From: a virus
Virus record (IMG/VR): IMGVR_UViG_3300047171_000137
Coordinates: 1 to 21,982 of that record
Direction: 5' to 3' (one strand)
DNA: 21,982 nt
Shown here: piece after piece, positions 15,511-21,982 of the stretch
How positions within the stretch are numbered: position 1 is the first letter of the stretch
How the letters are laid out: the number at the start of each line of letters is the position of its first letter
Position numbers and translations under genes: made by a program
The notes under the pieces: generated by a model
Databases searched by the model: none
The model's input: the letters and a program-made list of their open reading frames with translations, nothing else
What the model was told of the DNA's origin: nothing

Positions 15511-16839
15511 TCAACCGAGATGTTCAAGCATCACGGCGCGCTTGAAATTCGCGTTCGTCGCCGTGGGCACCGTCAATGCATTTGTCGTCGTATCAGACGG
15601 TGCGCAAAACCCACCAATCCAATACCACGATTGCGCAATAATCTGCTGCAGCCTGTCGATCGGCTCGCGTGTCACCATGCACACGCCGTCGACCAAAGAG
15701 ACGATGGACTCTTTTGGCGCAACATCGTCCGACGCCATGCCAGCGAAATCACCCTCAATCAGCGCCCCCTTCCCAACAACGATCGGCCGTCGCACCACCG
15801 CACCCACAACATTGGGCGAAGACTGGACAAAGGACTCAGTGGTCAGAACGAATCGCAGTCCGAGGAACTCGTTCACAACCCCCTGGCCTGGTTTGAAAAC
15901 CTCATTCGCCGAAAGTGCACCGATAAACAGGCGTTGAAAGTCAGGGTCGGCAAATAATTGCCTGGCACTGATCGGATCGAGGTAGCAATTATAGGCCCCA
16001 TCGATATCCGGCACCGCATTCAGGCGCAATCCGGCCACCGCATCCAACACATTGCTCATGGAAAGCGTGTCGCCCGCCTGCAACTGCGATGTATTCGTCC
16101 GCCCATTCGGCCGAAGAATAAGCGAGCCCGTCGCGGCCTGCACCGTGTTGCCGGCCGTCCCGTCGCTCACCGAAACATTGCCGGAACAGGTCAGCACGCC
16201 GCTGATCCCGCCTGGCGTTGTCGACACATTGGTCGCGTCCGCGCTGGCACCGGTCACCGTGTAGGTATCGGCGCCGATGGTCACCGCCAACGCATTCGAT
16301 CCAGCGACTGGCTGCTGAACCCCGTTGAGATATGCGGTCATGAAGCCGCGAATGTCATCAACCGAGACGGTGGGCCCTGCGGCTGTCAGAGTTGTACGAA
16401 CCCGCGTGTTGCCGGCAAAATACGCACTGAACAAAGCATTCCGCGCCAGGTCGTCCAGGCTCCGACCCGCCTGTTCGCCATTGATGTAGGCATTCTGCAG
16501 GAATTGGCTGGCAATCCCAACCCGGCTTGTCACCATGTTGAGATCCATGGTCGCCGCATAGTGGTTCAGCGTCAGCGTATACTGCTCCACGCTCCAGGAA
16601 CCGGGGCTCAGCCCGTTATCAAGATTCGTGTTCGTATTGGCAGCGAGCGGTAATGTGACCGCGGGCAGCAATCCTGCGCGCGTCTTGGTCAGCGTCTCGC
16701 CGATACCAACCGCAAATTCTTCTCGGTCTGCGCAAGCACGATAACCGAGCTTCGATCTCAACGCCTGCTCGAATTCGCGCTCCAGAAAACCCTGCTGGAT
16801 GATCGGCTGCAGTGCCGCGGGAAAATTCGCAATGCTCAT
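15511..16839 (-). CDS. Major capsid protein
   Basis: 442 residues. GGGGG lies 5 nt before the ATG. The N-terminal arm (FPAALQPIIQQGFLEREFEQ) and early core (LPLAANTNTNLDNGLSPGSW, VEQYTLTLNHYAATMDLNMV, then LQNAYINGEQAGRSLDDLAR) fit HK97-fold capsid proteins of the group without an internal protease. AYNCYLDPISARQLFADPDF (about 282-301) is the conserved P-domain segment, and the C-terminus from KGALIEGDF closes the core. Residues about 183-258 are a Thr/Ser/Gly-rich beta insertion, probably an exposed Ig-like insertion domain. It lies after the scaffold gene. No protease gene is visible, consistent with scaffold-driven assembly. Confidence 0.88.
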   Translation of the reverse strand: MSIANFPAALQPIIQQGFLEREFEQALRSKLGYRACADREEFAVGIGETLTKTRAGLLPAVTLPLAANTNTNLDNGLSPGSWSVEQYTLTLNHYAATMDLNMVTSRVGIASQFLQNAYINGEQAGRSLDDLARNALFSAYFAGNTRVRTTLTAAGPTVSVDDIRGFMTAYLNGVQQPVAGSNALAVTIGADTYTVTGASADATNVSTTPGGISGVLTCSGNVSVSDGTAGNTVQAATGSLILRPNGRTNTSQLQAGDTLSMSNVLDAVAGLRLNAVPDIDGAYNCYLDPISARQLFADPDFQRLFIGALSANEVFKPGQGVVNEFLGLRFVLTTESFVQSSPNVVGAVVRRPIVVGKGALIEGDFAGMASDDVAPKESIVSLVDGVCMVTREPIDRLQQIIAQSWYWIGGFCAPSDTTTNALTVPTATNANFKRAVMLEHLG

Positions 16840-16848
16840 TCATGCCCC

Positions 16849-16875
16849 CAGAAAAAGAGAAAGGGGCTGCGCCCC
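16849..16875 (-). terminator. Hairpin plus T-rich tail before the capsid gene
   Basis: On the minus strand GGGGC, GCA, GCCCC (16863-16875) is followed by TTTCTCTTTTTC (16851-16862). This is the shape of a weak intrinsic terminator or attenuator. It lies in the 65-nt scaffold-capsid gap, directly upstream of the capsid ribosome site, and might act as an RNA-stabilising element instead. Confidence 0.35.
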
Positions 16876-16904
16876 CGGTTCCACCTCAGTCGTCTCCGGC
16901 CGAC

Positions 16905-17309
16905 TCACCGTCGCCGGAGCAGCTCCGCCCGTGCGGCCCGCCACTCCTCAACGCTCATTTCCGTCGCCAATTTTCGCTTCATTGGTGCGGCATGAGGCGC
17001 GGCTGCGGTACTGCTCGAGTTTGCGCTGACAAACAGCCAGGGCTTGTCCCGCCTCAATTTGGCGATAATCTCAGGAACATCGTCGTGGCTGGCGCCGGCG
17101 GGCTTGGCCAGAACGGCTGCATCCAGCAATTTCAAGCCATCCAGATCCACGATGCCGGCTCGTATGGCTTCCGCCTTCAACTCGGCCTTGCGCAGCATCA
17201 GCGCCGAGTTGAGCTCAGCATCATGCAGCTGTCGCTCCAAAGCTTCCGCATGTGCCTTCAGTGTAGCAAATGCGCCTGCATCTCCCTTGTCCGGGTCTGC
17301 CTCGCTCAT
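16905..17309 (-). CDS. Scaffold / capsid assembly-type protein
   Basis: 134 residues. The ATG overlaps the portal stop (ATGA). It is charged and mostly helical: ATLKAHAEALERQLHDAELN, then LRKAELKAEAIRAGIVDLDG and LKLLDAAVL. EIIAKLRRDKPWLFVSA near 80-96 is the K-x-KPWLF segment common in GP20-like and other phage scaffolding proteins. A disordered linker (SANSSSTAAAPHAAP) leads to a short C-terminal helix, MSVEEWRAARAELLRRR. Such a C-terminal helix binds the capsid subunit in known scaffolds. The order portal, scaffold, capsid supports the role. It is shorter than classical scaffolds but not abnormal. Confidence 0.75.
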   Translation of the reverse strand: MSEADPDKGDAGAFATLKAHAEALERQLHDAELNSALMLRKAELKAEAIRAGIVDLDGLKLLDAAVLAKPAGASHDDVPEIIAKLRRDKPWLFVSANSSSTAAAPHAAPMKRKLATEMSVEEWRAARAELLRRR

Positions 17310-18700
17310 CCTGCATGCTCCGCTCTTATTCTCTGGAGTTCGATTGCCACATCTTCAATGTCGTAATCCGAGGCAAGTATCCTCAGCGCCGTTTCTCGCG
17401 ACATTTGGGCAGCACCTACAAGTGAGATCAGCGTCTCGGCTTTCCTCTGGCCGTCCAGTGCATCGTCCGGATACCAATCCGGCCAGCGGAGACTCACCTG
17501 TGCGTTCGCGTTCAAGGCGGGCACACTGCGCCCTTCGATCCGCAGCGGGAAAACATGGCTGGCGCGGAGCACCATGCGCGCCACGCTCAACAAAGCGCCT
17601 TGGCCATAACTCACCCGCAAATTATCCGCGAGCCAAAGCAATCCCTGTTGCATCAACTCCATGGCGCGCCCACTCGCAGGCGCCGCCAAACGCTGCGCGT
17701 CCGCCCTGTTTCCATGCAGGCTTTCCAAAGCGAGGTCGCGCAAGACGCGGACATACTCAATCACCGCCTGGCTCGCCGTGCCGCCGATCTCCAACAGTTT
17801 GGCGTCACCTTTCTCGCTCACCACAAGCGCGTTGGCGGCGCCGCGTACCATGGTTCCATCCAAACCGGCCGGCTCTCGAATCAGCAATGTCGGATCGCTG
17901 CTGTATTTAAGTCCGCGCCCGGCCTGGCTGAGCTGATAGTCGATCTCGATGCCCGTATCGATGGCACTGCGGAACGTACAGGCGCCGTCCACGCCCTGCC
18001 CGCCGGGCAGATTGCGTATCCACACCAGCGGCACAAAGCCCAACCCATGCCGGATGGAACGCCCAGAATCCTCCTCCGCCTCGCCTGCGCTTCCCACCGG
18101 CATCGGCTGATACCAACGCTCGAACTCATCGTCCCAGACGCGTTGGAACCAGTAGATCTCGCTCGGGTCCGCGATCGGAAAACCCTGTGCCGCAAGGCTC
18201 GCGCCACTCGCCTTGTAACGCTCAGTGATGCGCATGAGCGTGTCGGGCGCTTGCCGATCCCATTCGGGAGTCAGATAAAGCGCATCCAGCACATCAACAA
18301 AAACGCGTCCTCGCAGAACGCGCAGCAGCAAGGCCACTGAACCCACACTACCACGCAGACCGGCCTCCACCATCACGGCATTTAGCCGTGCATCGCGGAC
18401 AAACGCGGCAAGCGCGTCGCGGACGGTGGCGTCAGACGACTCGAATGAAGGGAAATGTCCCTCGCTGAACAGCAAAGCGACACTGTCTTCCACCACAAGT
18501 CGCGCCAGCCCGTAGCGAACCGAAGGCCGCCTCTGGCGCAGCGGCACGTATTCTCCGCTCAAGGATCGCTCTTCGTGGAATTCGTAGGGCAGCACGTCAT
18601 AAATCGTGCCGTCCAATATGCGCTGATAAATGGTCAGCACGCGCGTACGTTCCGGATAATCGGCATCCAGCGGAACGAGATCGGAGATCGCACGGAACAA
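17306..18700 (-). CDS. Portal protein (SPP1 gp6-like)
   Basis: 464 residues from a TTG at 18700, chosen because AAGGGA lies 8 nt upstream. The frame stays open to a TTG at 18766 (486 residues) without a ribosome site, and there is no ATG nearby. Family text includes VLTIYQRILDGTIYDVLPYE, YGLARLVVEDSVALLFSEGH, then EFERWYQP and LGFVPLVWIRNL. FRSAIDTGIEIDYQLSQAGR and LKYSSDPTLLIREPA are the conserved core of gp6-type portals, including the DP.L. motif. The C-terminal helices (ALRILASDYDIEDVAIELQR) form the crown region. It forms the dodecameric DNA entry ring at the capsid vertex. It is coupled to the scaffold gene by ATGA. Confidence 0.88.
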   Translation of the reverse strand: MFRAISDLVPLDADYPERTRVLTIYQRILDGTIYDVLPYEFHEERSLSGEYVPLRQRRPSVRYGLARLVVEDSVALLFSEGHFPSFESSDATVRDALAAFVRDARLNAVMVEAGLRGSVGSVALLLRVLRGRVFVDVLDALYLTPEWDRQAPDTLMRITERYKASGASLAAQGFPIADPSEIYWFQRVWDDEFERWYQPMPVGSAGEAEEDSGRSIRHGLGFVPLVWIRNLPGGQGVDGACTFRSAIDTGIEIDYQLSQAGRGLKYSSDPTLLIREPAGLDGTMVRGAANALVVSEKGDAKLLEIGGTASQAVIEYVRVLRDLALESLHGNRADAQRLAAPASGRAMELMQQGLLWLADNLRVSYGQGALLSVARMVLRASHVFPLRIEGRSVPALNANAQVSLRWPDWYPDDALDGQRKAETLISLVGAAQMSRETALRILASDYDIEDVAIELQRIRAEHAG

Positions 18701-18770
18701 CCTGAGTATCCCTTGCTTGGCTTCAAGATAAAAGACGGCGCTTGCAGCCACACGAGGCAAGTGCAAGCTT

Positions 18771-18910
18771 AAGGATGTTCTTTTCTGAAGAAAAGAACCA
18801 AAAGACTTTTATGTCTGCGCCAGCGCAAGCATACAGGCCATGGCCTGATAATTGGGAAGCGGCGGAGAAGTAAAAGTCTTTTGGTTCTTTTCTTCAGAAA
18901 AGAAGGCCTT
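18771..18910. repeat. Inverted repeat element B (perfect 34-bp arms)
   Basis: The arms at 18778-18811 and 18871-18904 are exact reverse complements (34/34), with a 59-nt spacer. Each arm folds on itself: TTCTTTTCT, then GA, then AGAAAAGAA. AAGG/CCTT at the edges extends the symmetry. The spacer holds a 14-bp palindrome, CAGGCCATGGCCTG (18835-18848), and a TGCGC/GCGCA stem (18816-18827). The arms differ from element A at only three of the first 33 positions, but the spacers are unrelated. It lies in the 241-nt gap between terL and portal, about 70 nt upstream of the portal start, where I see no gene. Confidence 0.92.
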
Positions 18911-18941
18911 TTTCTCTGTCTGTTCAGCCGTATCTAACAGG

Positions 18942-20345
18942 TCAACGCGCAAGGAGCGGAACGCGCTTAAACTGTGCTGGCGGATGCTGGCATATCAACA
19001 AGGCAAAGGCGCGCGCCAGCGCATCCACCTGATCGTCTTTCCGCCCATGCGGAAAGCTCGCGAGCTCATCCATGAAGGCAGCGTTCCAGTTGGCGCGTCG
19101 CATGCACACTGTTCCACCGGAAACCTGTGAGGCAACCGGCACAGCCCGCGTGGTTTTCGTGCCCGTCTCCGGCGTGGCCACGATACGAAATCCCGCAAGT
19201 ATCTGGGTCAGGAACATGATTTGGGATTTTCCGGCTTGGCCAGGGTCCTGTGGCAGGCCCACTGTCACCGCCGTGCCGTCCATCATCGCCACCGACCTTA
19301 TACGCTCGGCCACGCCCCCGGGCATTTCCCGGAAACGAATGACATCGTCCACATATACGGTGCCGCTGGCGTCGCGCACCAGTTTTACCCCAACCGTCCA
19401 GTCCGGATCACCACTTCCACCTGAACTTGCAGCCAGGTCCCAGGCGCGAACCGCGACACCATCGGGCACGTCATTGACCACACGCAGCTTGCGCGGATCA
19501 AATACTTGTCCAGCTTCGCCCAACGGCGATTGCTGGAACAAGGCTGCGAAATGGCGTTCGCCGAGCATGCCACGCTTTTCCAGCAGCGCCTCCCGCCCCT
19601 CCCATTCCGGCCAAAGTGCGCCGCCGATCTCGCGTCCCAACGGGTCGCCCTCTTCCGCCAGTGCCGGCAGCCGCATCACATCCCAGCCACCTTGTTCGAT
19701 AAGCCGTCCGGCCAGATCGTCACAATGCCAGCGCGTCATCACCAGCACGATCCGCCCGCACGGCTTCAGCCGAGTCACCAGTTCAGATCGAAACCATTCC
19801 CAAAGATGCTCGCGCGCGGTAAAGCTTTCTGCGTCGGCAAAGGAGCGTACAGGGTCGTCAACCAGAGCCAGGTCAGCGCGCCGCCCGGTCACCGCCCCAT
19901 GCACGCCGATGGCGAAATACTCGCCGCCAAGATCTGTCACAAACCGCCCGGCAGCACGTGCATCCGGTTCAAGTTGCAGTCCCAGTCTCGATGAATGTTC
20001 CGTGACTAGCCCTTTTATCCCGCGGCCGAAATCCTCGGCCAATCGTGCCGTATGACACGCGGCGATCACCGCACTTTTCGGGTGCTGCACGAACCACCAG
20101 GCTGGAAATAGCCGGCTCGTATAGGTGCTCTTCGCCGAACCTGGCGGAAGCAGCAAGATCAGCCGCTTCGTCTCTCCATCAGAAATGCGTTCCAGCGCCT
20201 TGATGATCTCTCTGTGATGCTGGGCAGGTTCCTGGCCCAGTGCCGAGAGTGCGAGGCGGGACCAGGCTTCAAGGCTATTTTGAACCGATTCGCGGAGTTG
20301 CTCTTCTGTCAGGGATAAAGGCGGAGCGCTTGGCGCGGATTTCAT
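18942..20345 (-). CDS. terL: Terminase large subunit
   Basis: 467 residues from the ATG at 20345; a TTG at 20348 (with GAGGGA 8 nt upstream) is possible. The ATPase domain has Walker A LLPPGSAKST (near 66-74), Walker B LALVDDP (near 160-165) and coupling-type VMTRWH (near 203). The nuclease domain has three acidic clusters: RAWDLAAS (near 301-307), GLPQDPGQAGK (near 363-373) and GRKDDQVDALA (near 435-444). This is the order of TIGR01630-type phage terminases. It packages and cuts concatemeric DNA at the portal. It is followed by the portal gene after the repeat element. No small terminase gene is visible next to it. Confidence 0.95.
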   Translation of the reverse strand: MKSAPSAPPLSLTEEQLRESVQNSLEAWSRLALSALGQEPAQHHREIIKALERISDGETKRLILLLPPGSAKSTYTSRLFPAWWFVQHPKSAVIAACHTARLAEDFGRGIKGLVTEHSSRLGLQLEPDARAAGRFVTDLGGEYFAIGVHGAVTGRRADLALVDDPVRSFADAESFTAREHLWEWFRSELVTRLKPCGRIVLVMTRWHCDDLAGRLIEQGGWDVMRLPALAEEGDPLGREIGGALWPEWEGREALLEKRGMLGERHFAALFQQSPLGEAGQVFDPRKLRVVNDVPDGVAVRAWDLAASSGGSGDPDWTVGVKLVRDASGTVYVDDVIRFREMPGGVAERIRSVAMMDGTAVTVGLPQDPGQAGKSQIMFLTQILAGFRIVATPETGTKTTRAVPVASQVSGGTVCMRRANWNAAFMDELASFPHGRKDDQVDALARAFALLICQHPPAQFKRVPLLAR

Positions 20346-20518
20346 CAAGCTGCCGGTCCCTCAGCGACCTTATTCCCATTATCTTCCATCCAGCGGAGTA
20401 CGCGGCTCGGCCGCCGATCTCGCCTCCCAATTCGCGATGTCAGAAAATGTTGGCCATATCCGGCCTGGTGCGCCGCACAGTGCCTGTCATGTCCGCACAG
20501 GCCGCCAGCGTTGAAGGA

Positions 20519-20548
20519 AATATACCCAAAGTTGGGTTTGCTGGGCAA
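20519..20548 (-). promoter_or_regulatory. Candidate sigma70-type promoter for the late operon
   Basis: On the minus strand TTGCCC (20543-20548), an 18-nt spacer, then TATATT (20519-20524). The spacer overlaps the palindrome ACCCAA-AG-TTGGGT (20524-20537), an operator-like feature. A start near 20512 would give a leader of about 165 nt before terL. It lies in a locally A/T-richer patch. Confidence 0.35.
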
Positions 20549-20677
20549 TGCAAATCGACTAGTGAACGAGTTTTTTCGGTGCGAAGGCAAACTAAGCCGC
20601 TTATGCATCGAATTATGCGCCACGCCGCCGCATCAGGTCGCCTGGACGGGCCTGTGTGGCAGCATAGGCAATACCGG

Positions 20678-20707
20678 TTGCCGGCGATCGCCCTGGCTTC
20701 CTATGAT
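20678..20707 (+). promoter_or_regulatory. Candidate sigma70-type promoter for the plus-strand gene
   Basis: TTGCCG (20678-20683), an 18-nt spacer and TATGAT (20702-20707), 35 nt before the ATG at 20743. The perfect palindrome GGCGATCGCC (20683-20692) starts the spacer. The ribosome site before the gene is weak. Confidence 0.45.
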
Positions 20708-20742
20708 GCCGCAGGTTTCCGCACTAATGGGTATCCGGACAT

Positions 20743-21126
20743 ATGCGAAAATCGTTGTCCTGTGTAAGTCGGCTCATGAGTCCAGTCAGCTTGGCAATCG
20801 TCCCGCTGGCAGCCTGCGCCATCGCAGCCGATACGCTCAATTACGCAGGCACGATGCGTCCTCTTGCCGGCACCTGCGATCCGCCATCCCAGGCCCTTCT
20901 CACCCTCCGCCGAACCGACATCGTCTTTGCCCCGTCCAGCGGCACGCTCTACCTCCAGGGCCAGTTGATCGGCCAGTCAGCCACCGCGCAGCTCGATCTG
21001 ACCGACCCCAACAAGCATCGCTACCACCTGCAGTTTCAGGCTATGCGCACCGGCAAGAACATCACCGGCACCTACACCACGCCAGCCTGCCGCTACAGCG
21101 TCACCTTGCATCTCACTGGCGACTGA
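20743..21126 (+). CDS. Predicted secreted protein or lipoprotein, probable moron
   Basis: 127 residues, the only convincing plus-strand gene. The N-terminus has basic residues (MRKSLSCVSR), then a hydrophobic stretch (SLAIVPLAACAIA). LAAC fits a lipobox, giving Cys near 25; a signal-peptidase I site after AIAA is the alternative. The mature part is beta-rich: TLNYAGTMRPLAGTCDPPSQ, LLTLRRTDIVFAPSSGTLYL, then QLDLTDPNKHRYHLQF and ITGTYTTPACRYSVTLHL. The cysteines in GTCDPP and PACRYS could form a disulfide. I do not recognise the family. It opposes its neighbours, has its own candidate promoter, and ends 33 nt from the convergent gene. This is the usual picture of a lysogeny-expressed moron inserted in a late operon. 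Confidence 0.75.
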   Translation: MRKSLSCVSRLMSPVSLAIVPLAACAIAADTLNYAGTMRPLAGTCDPPSQALLTLRRTDIVFAPSSGTLYLQGQLIGQSATAQLDLTDPNKHRYHLQFQAMRTGKNITGTYTTPACRYSVTLHLTGD

Positions 21127-21159
21127 GGGATCAAGCGCCGCGTCTCGTATCCCCATCTT

Positions 21160-21681
21160 TCACCCGACTCCGCGGCCGCCTGGTCGCACCGAAAGGTCTC
21201 CGCGCGCCCGGTGCAAGGCACCCACGGCGGCGACAAGCATGTCGATGCCCTGCGCATGCCAACGCTGCACCGCCTTGTGGTCCGCCCCCATCACGCTGCC
21301 GAGCCGCCGCCACGAGAATAGATGGCGCTCGGTCACCGGGCTGACCAGGCTGCGTGCCCCAACGATCCGTCGCAGCATGAAGCGCTCCTTGGGGATCAGC
21401 ACGATCCAGCCCAGGGCCTCATCCATCCGCGTGATGCGCGAGGCGGAAGGCACCGGCGGCCTGATCTTCCCCGCCTCCCATCCATAGGCTGCCTGGGCAT
21501 CGTGCAAAACGTCCAGATGGCTCACCCGAAGCCGCGTCGAGTAGCCGGAAGCCGGCAGCGCCAGCAGCGTGGCACCTGCTTCCTCCAGCCGATACACAAT
21601 GAAGGCGGAGTCGATCTCGCGTGCCGCGTCTTGTGCGCTGCTGGCCCCGCCGGTGCTTACGCCTGCTTCGCAAATGTTCAT
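21160..21681 (-). CDS. DUF6362-like HTH-type phage protein
   Basis: 173 residues from the ATG at 21681, with AAGGAA 6 nt upstream. The frame opens to 21729, but that would overlap the upstream gene by 38 nt without a ribosome site. The N-terminal half (REIDSAFIVYRLEEAGATLL, LRVSHLDVLHDAQAAYGWEA) is helical. The C-terminal half (ITRMDEALGWIVLIPKERFM, RRIVGARSLVSPVTERHLFS, WRRLGSVMGADHKAVQRWHA) ends with an HTH-like pair of helices: WRRLGSVMG...AVQRWH. I remember DUF6362 proteins with this layout near terminase genes in alphaproteobacterial prophages. The assignment is from memory. A role in DNA recognition, perhaps replacing a small terminase, is speculation. Confidence 0.65.
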   Translation of the reverse strand: MNICEAGVSTGGASSAQDAAREIDSAFIVYRLEEAGATLLALPASGYSTRLRVSHLDVLHDAQAAYGWEAGKIRPPVPSASRITRMDEALGWIVLIPKERFMLRRIVGARSLVSPVTERHLFSWRRLGSVMGADHKAVQRWHAQGIDMLVAAVGALHRARGDLSVRPGGRGVG

Positions 21682-21691
21682 GATATGTTCC

Positions 21692-21982
21692 TTATAAAAA
21701 CACCGGATAGGGATACGCCTCGCCTTCAAGCACCGTCCCGTGATTGATCAGCTCCCAGGTCAGGGGGTGGCCCGCCTGCCGTGGCGGCCGGTCTCTCGGT
21801 TCCTCGAGGGTGCTCGTGCGCGGCTGCACCATGCGTCGCGCGCCGATGCGCCGCCCACGTTCCAGCACCGTGTTCCGCCCAAGCCCCATCTCTGCAGCAA
21901 TGCCATCCCATGTCAGTCCGGCGCCGCGCAATTCTTTCAGCCGCGCGTCCAATTCCGGGGTCCATCTCACCTGTGAGCGCAT
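21692..21982 (-). CDS. GcrA-like / SANT-type DNA-binding protein
   Basis: 96 residues. The ATG lies on the last base of the window, so a longer upstream start cannot be excluded. Residues 1-50 (VRWTPELDARLKELRGAGLT, WDGIAAEMGLGRNTVLERGR, RIGARR) have the WT.E....L..L...G.....IA..MG..RN.V..R..R.G pattern. This is seen in GcrA-family cell-cycle regulators and short phage HTH proteins of alphaproteobacteria. The C-terminal half (PPRQAGHPLTWELINHGTVL) is a Pro-rich tail I associate with phage-borne relatives. It probably regulates phage or host genes; the target is unknown. Its stop overlaps the ribosome site of the downstream HTH-type gene. Confidence 0.8.
   Translation of the reverse strand: MRSQVRWTPELDARLKELRGAGLTWDGIAAEMGLGRNTVLERGRRIGARRMVQPRTSTLEEPRDRPPRQAGHPLTWELINHGTVLEGEAYPYPVFL

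Larger units (their letters stand above)
20346..20742. other. 397-nt region without a convincing gene
   Basis: It lies between terL and the plus-strand gene. A minus-strand frame (20345-20623, GTG start, 92 residues) ends TGATG on the terL start, but its Arg/Ser/His/Pro-rich sequence has no family resemblance and no ribosome site. The two promoter candidates listed here fall inside. The small terminase, or a packaging site (cos/pac), would be expected about here; I cannot identify either. Confidence 0.6.

Noticed and set aside
2372-18910. The two inverted repeats as ends of one transposon
   Set aside because: Each repeat is itself a closed palindrome, there is no transposase between them, and no target-site duplication is visible at either place.
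20345-20623. 92-residue minus-strand frame ending TGATG on terL (possible small terminase)
   Set aside because: GTG start with no ribosome site, Arg/Ser/His/Pro-rich composition and no HTH; the promoter candidate lies inside it. Kept only as a remark on the region.
20511-21344. 277-residue plus-strand frame across the moron
   Set aside because: Overlaps the signal-peptide gene in another frame and becomes His/Arg/Pro-rich; the 127-residue frame is the coherent protein.
1-21982. CRISPR array, tRNA or rRNA genes
   Set aside because: No regularly spaced direct repeats and no cloverleaf or rRNA-like sequence found by eye on either strand.

Overview
The window carries the late structural module of a contractile-tailed (myovirus-type) phage or prophage. 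Almost everything is on the minus strand and reads from the right end to the left. The order is DNA-binding regulator, small HTH-type protein, terminase, portal, scaffold, major capsid, three neck/connector proteins, sheath, tube, tail chaperone, tape-measure-like protein, baseplate set (P2-like U, X, D, V, W, J, I equivalents), Gly-rich fibre, fibre adaptor and beta-helix tail spike. The GC-rich sequence, the GcrA-like regulator and the style of the tail spike and adaptor suggest an alphaproteobacterial host, probably of the Acetobacteraceae. That host assignment is inference from memory of related proteins. No integrase, lysis, replication or immunity gene lies in the window, so I cannot say whether the element is intact.

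Right part (about 18.7-22 kb): a GcrA-like protein and a DUF6362-like protein precede one plus-strand gene, a predicted secreted protein or lipoprotein that looks like a moron. Between it and terL lies a 397-nt stretch without a convincing gene. This stretch holds two candidate divergent sigma70-type promoters, and no small terminase gene is visible.

Head and neck (13.2-18.7 kb): portal, scaffold and capsid genes are followed by a 351-nt gap with two strong dispersed-repeat-like hairpins, then by three connector-type genes. Tail (8.3-13.2 kb): sheath, tube and chaperone genes are joined by stop/start overlaps. The chaperone gene ends in a textbook -1 slippery site (GGGAAAC followed directly by TGA) that opens a 56-codon extension. 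The sheath gene ends near a G7 tract from which a -1 shift would add 39 residues that exactly fill an otherwise empty gap.

Baseplate and adhesins (1-8.3 kb): a spike protein with a His-x-His tip, J, W and I wedge proteins, then three host-contact proteins.

The most striking non-coding structures are two near-identical long perfect inverted repeats (36-bp arms at 2379-2486, 34-bp arms at 18778-18904). They sit in the two other large gaps of the operon and so bracket the whole portal-to-adaptor block. Every difference between the two copies is mirrored in both arms, as expected if a folded structure, or arm homogenisation, is maintained.
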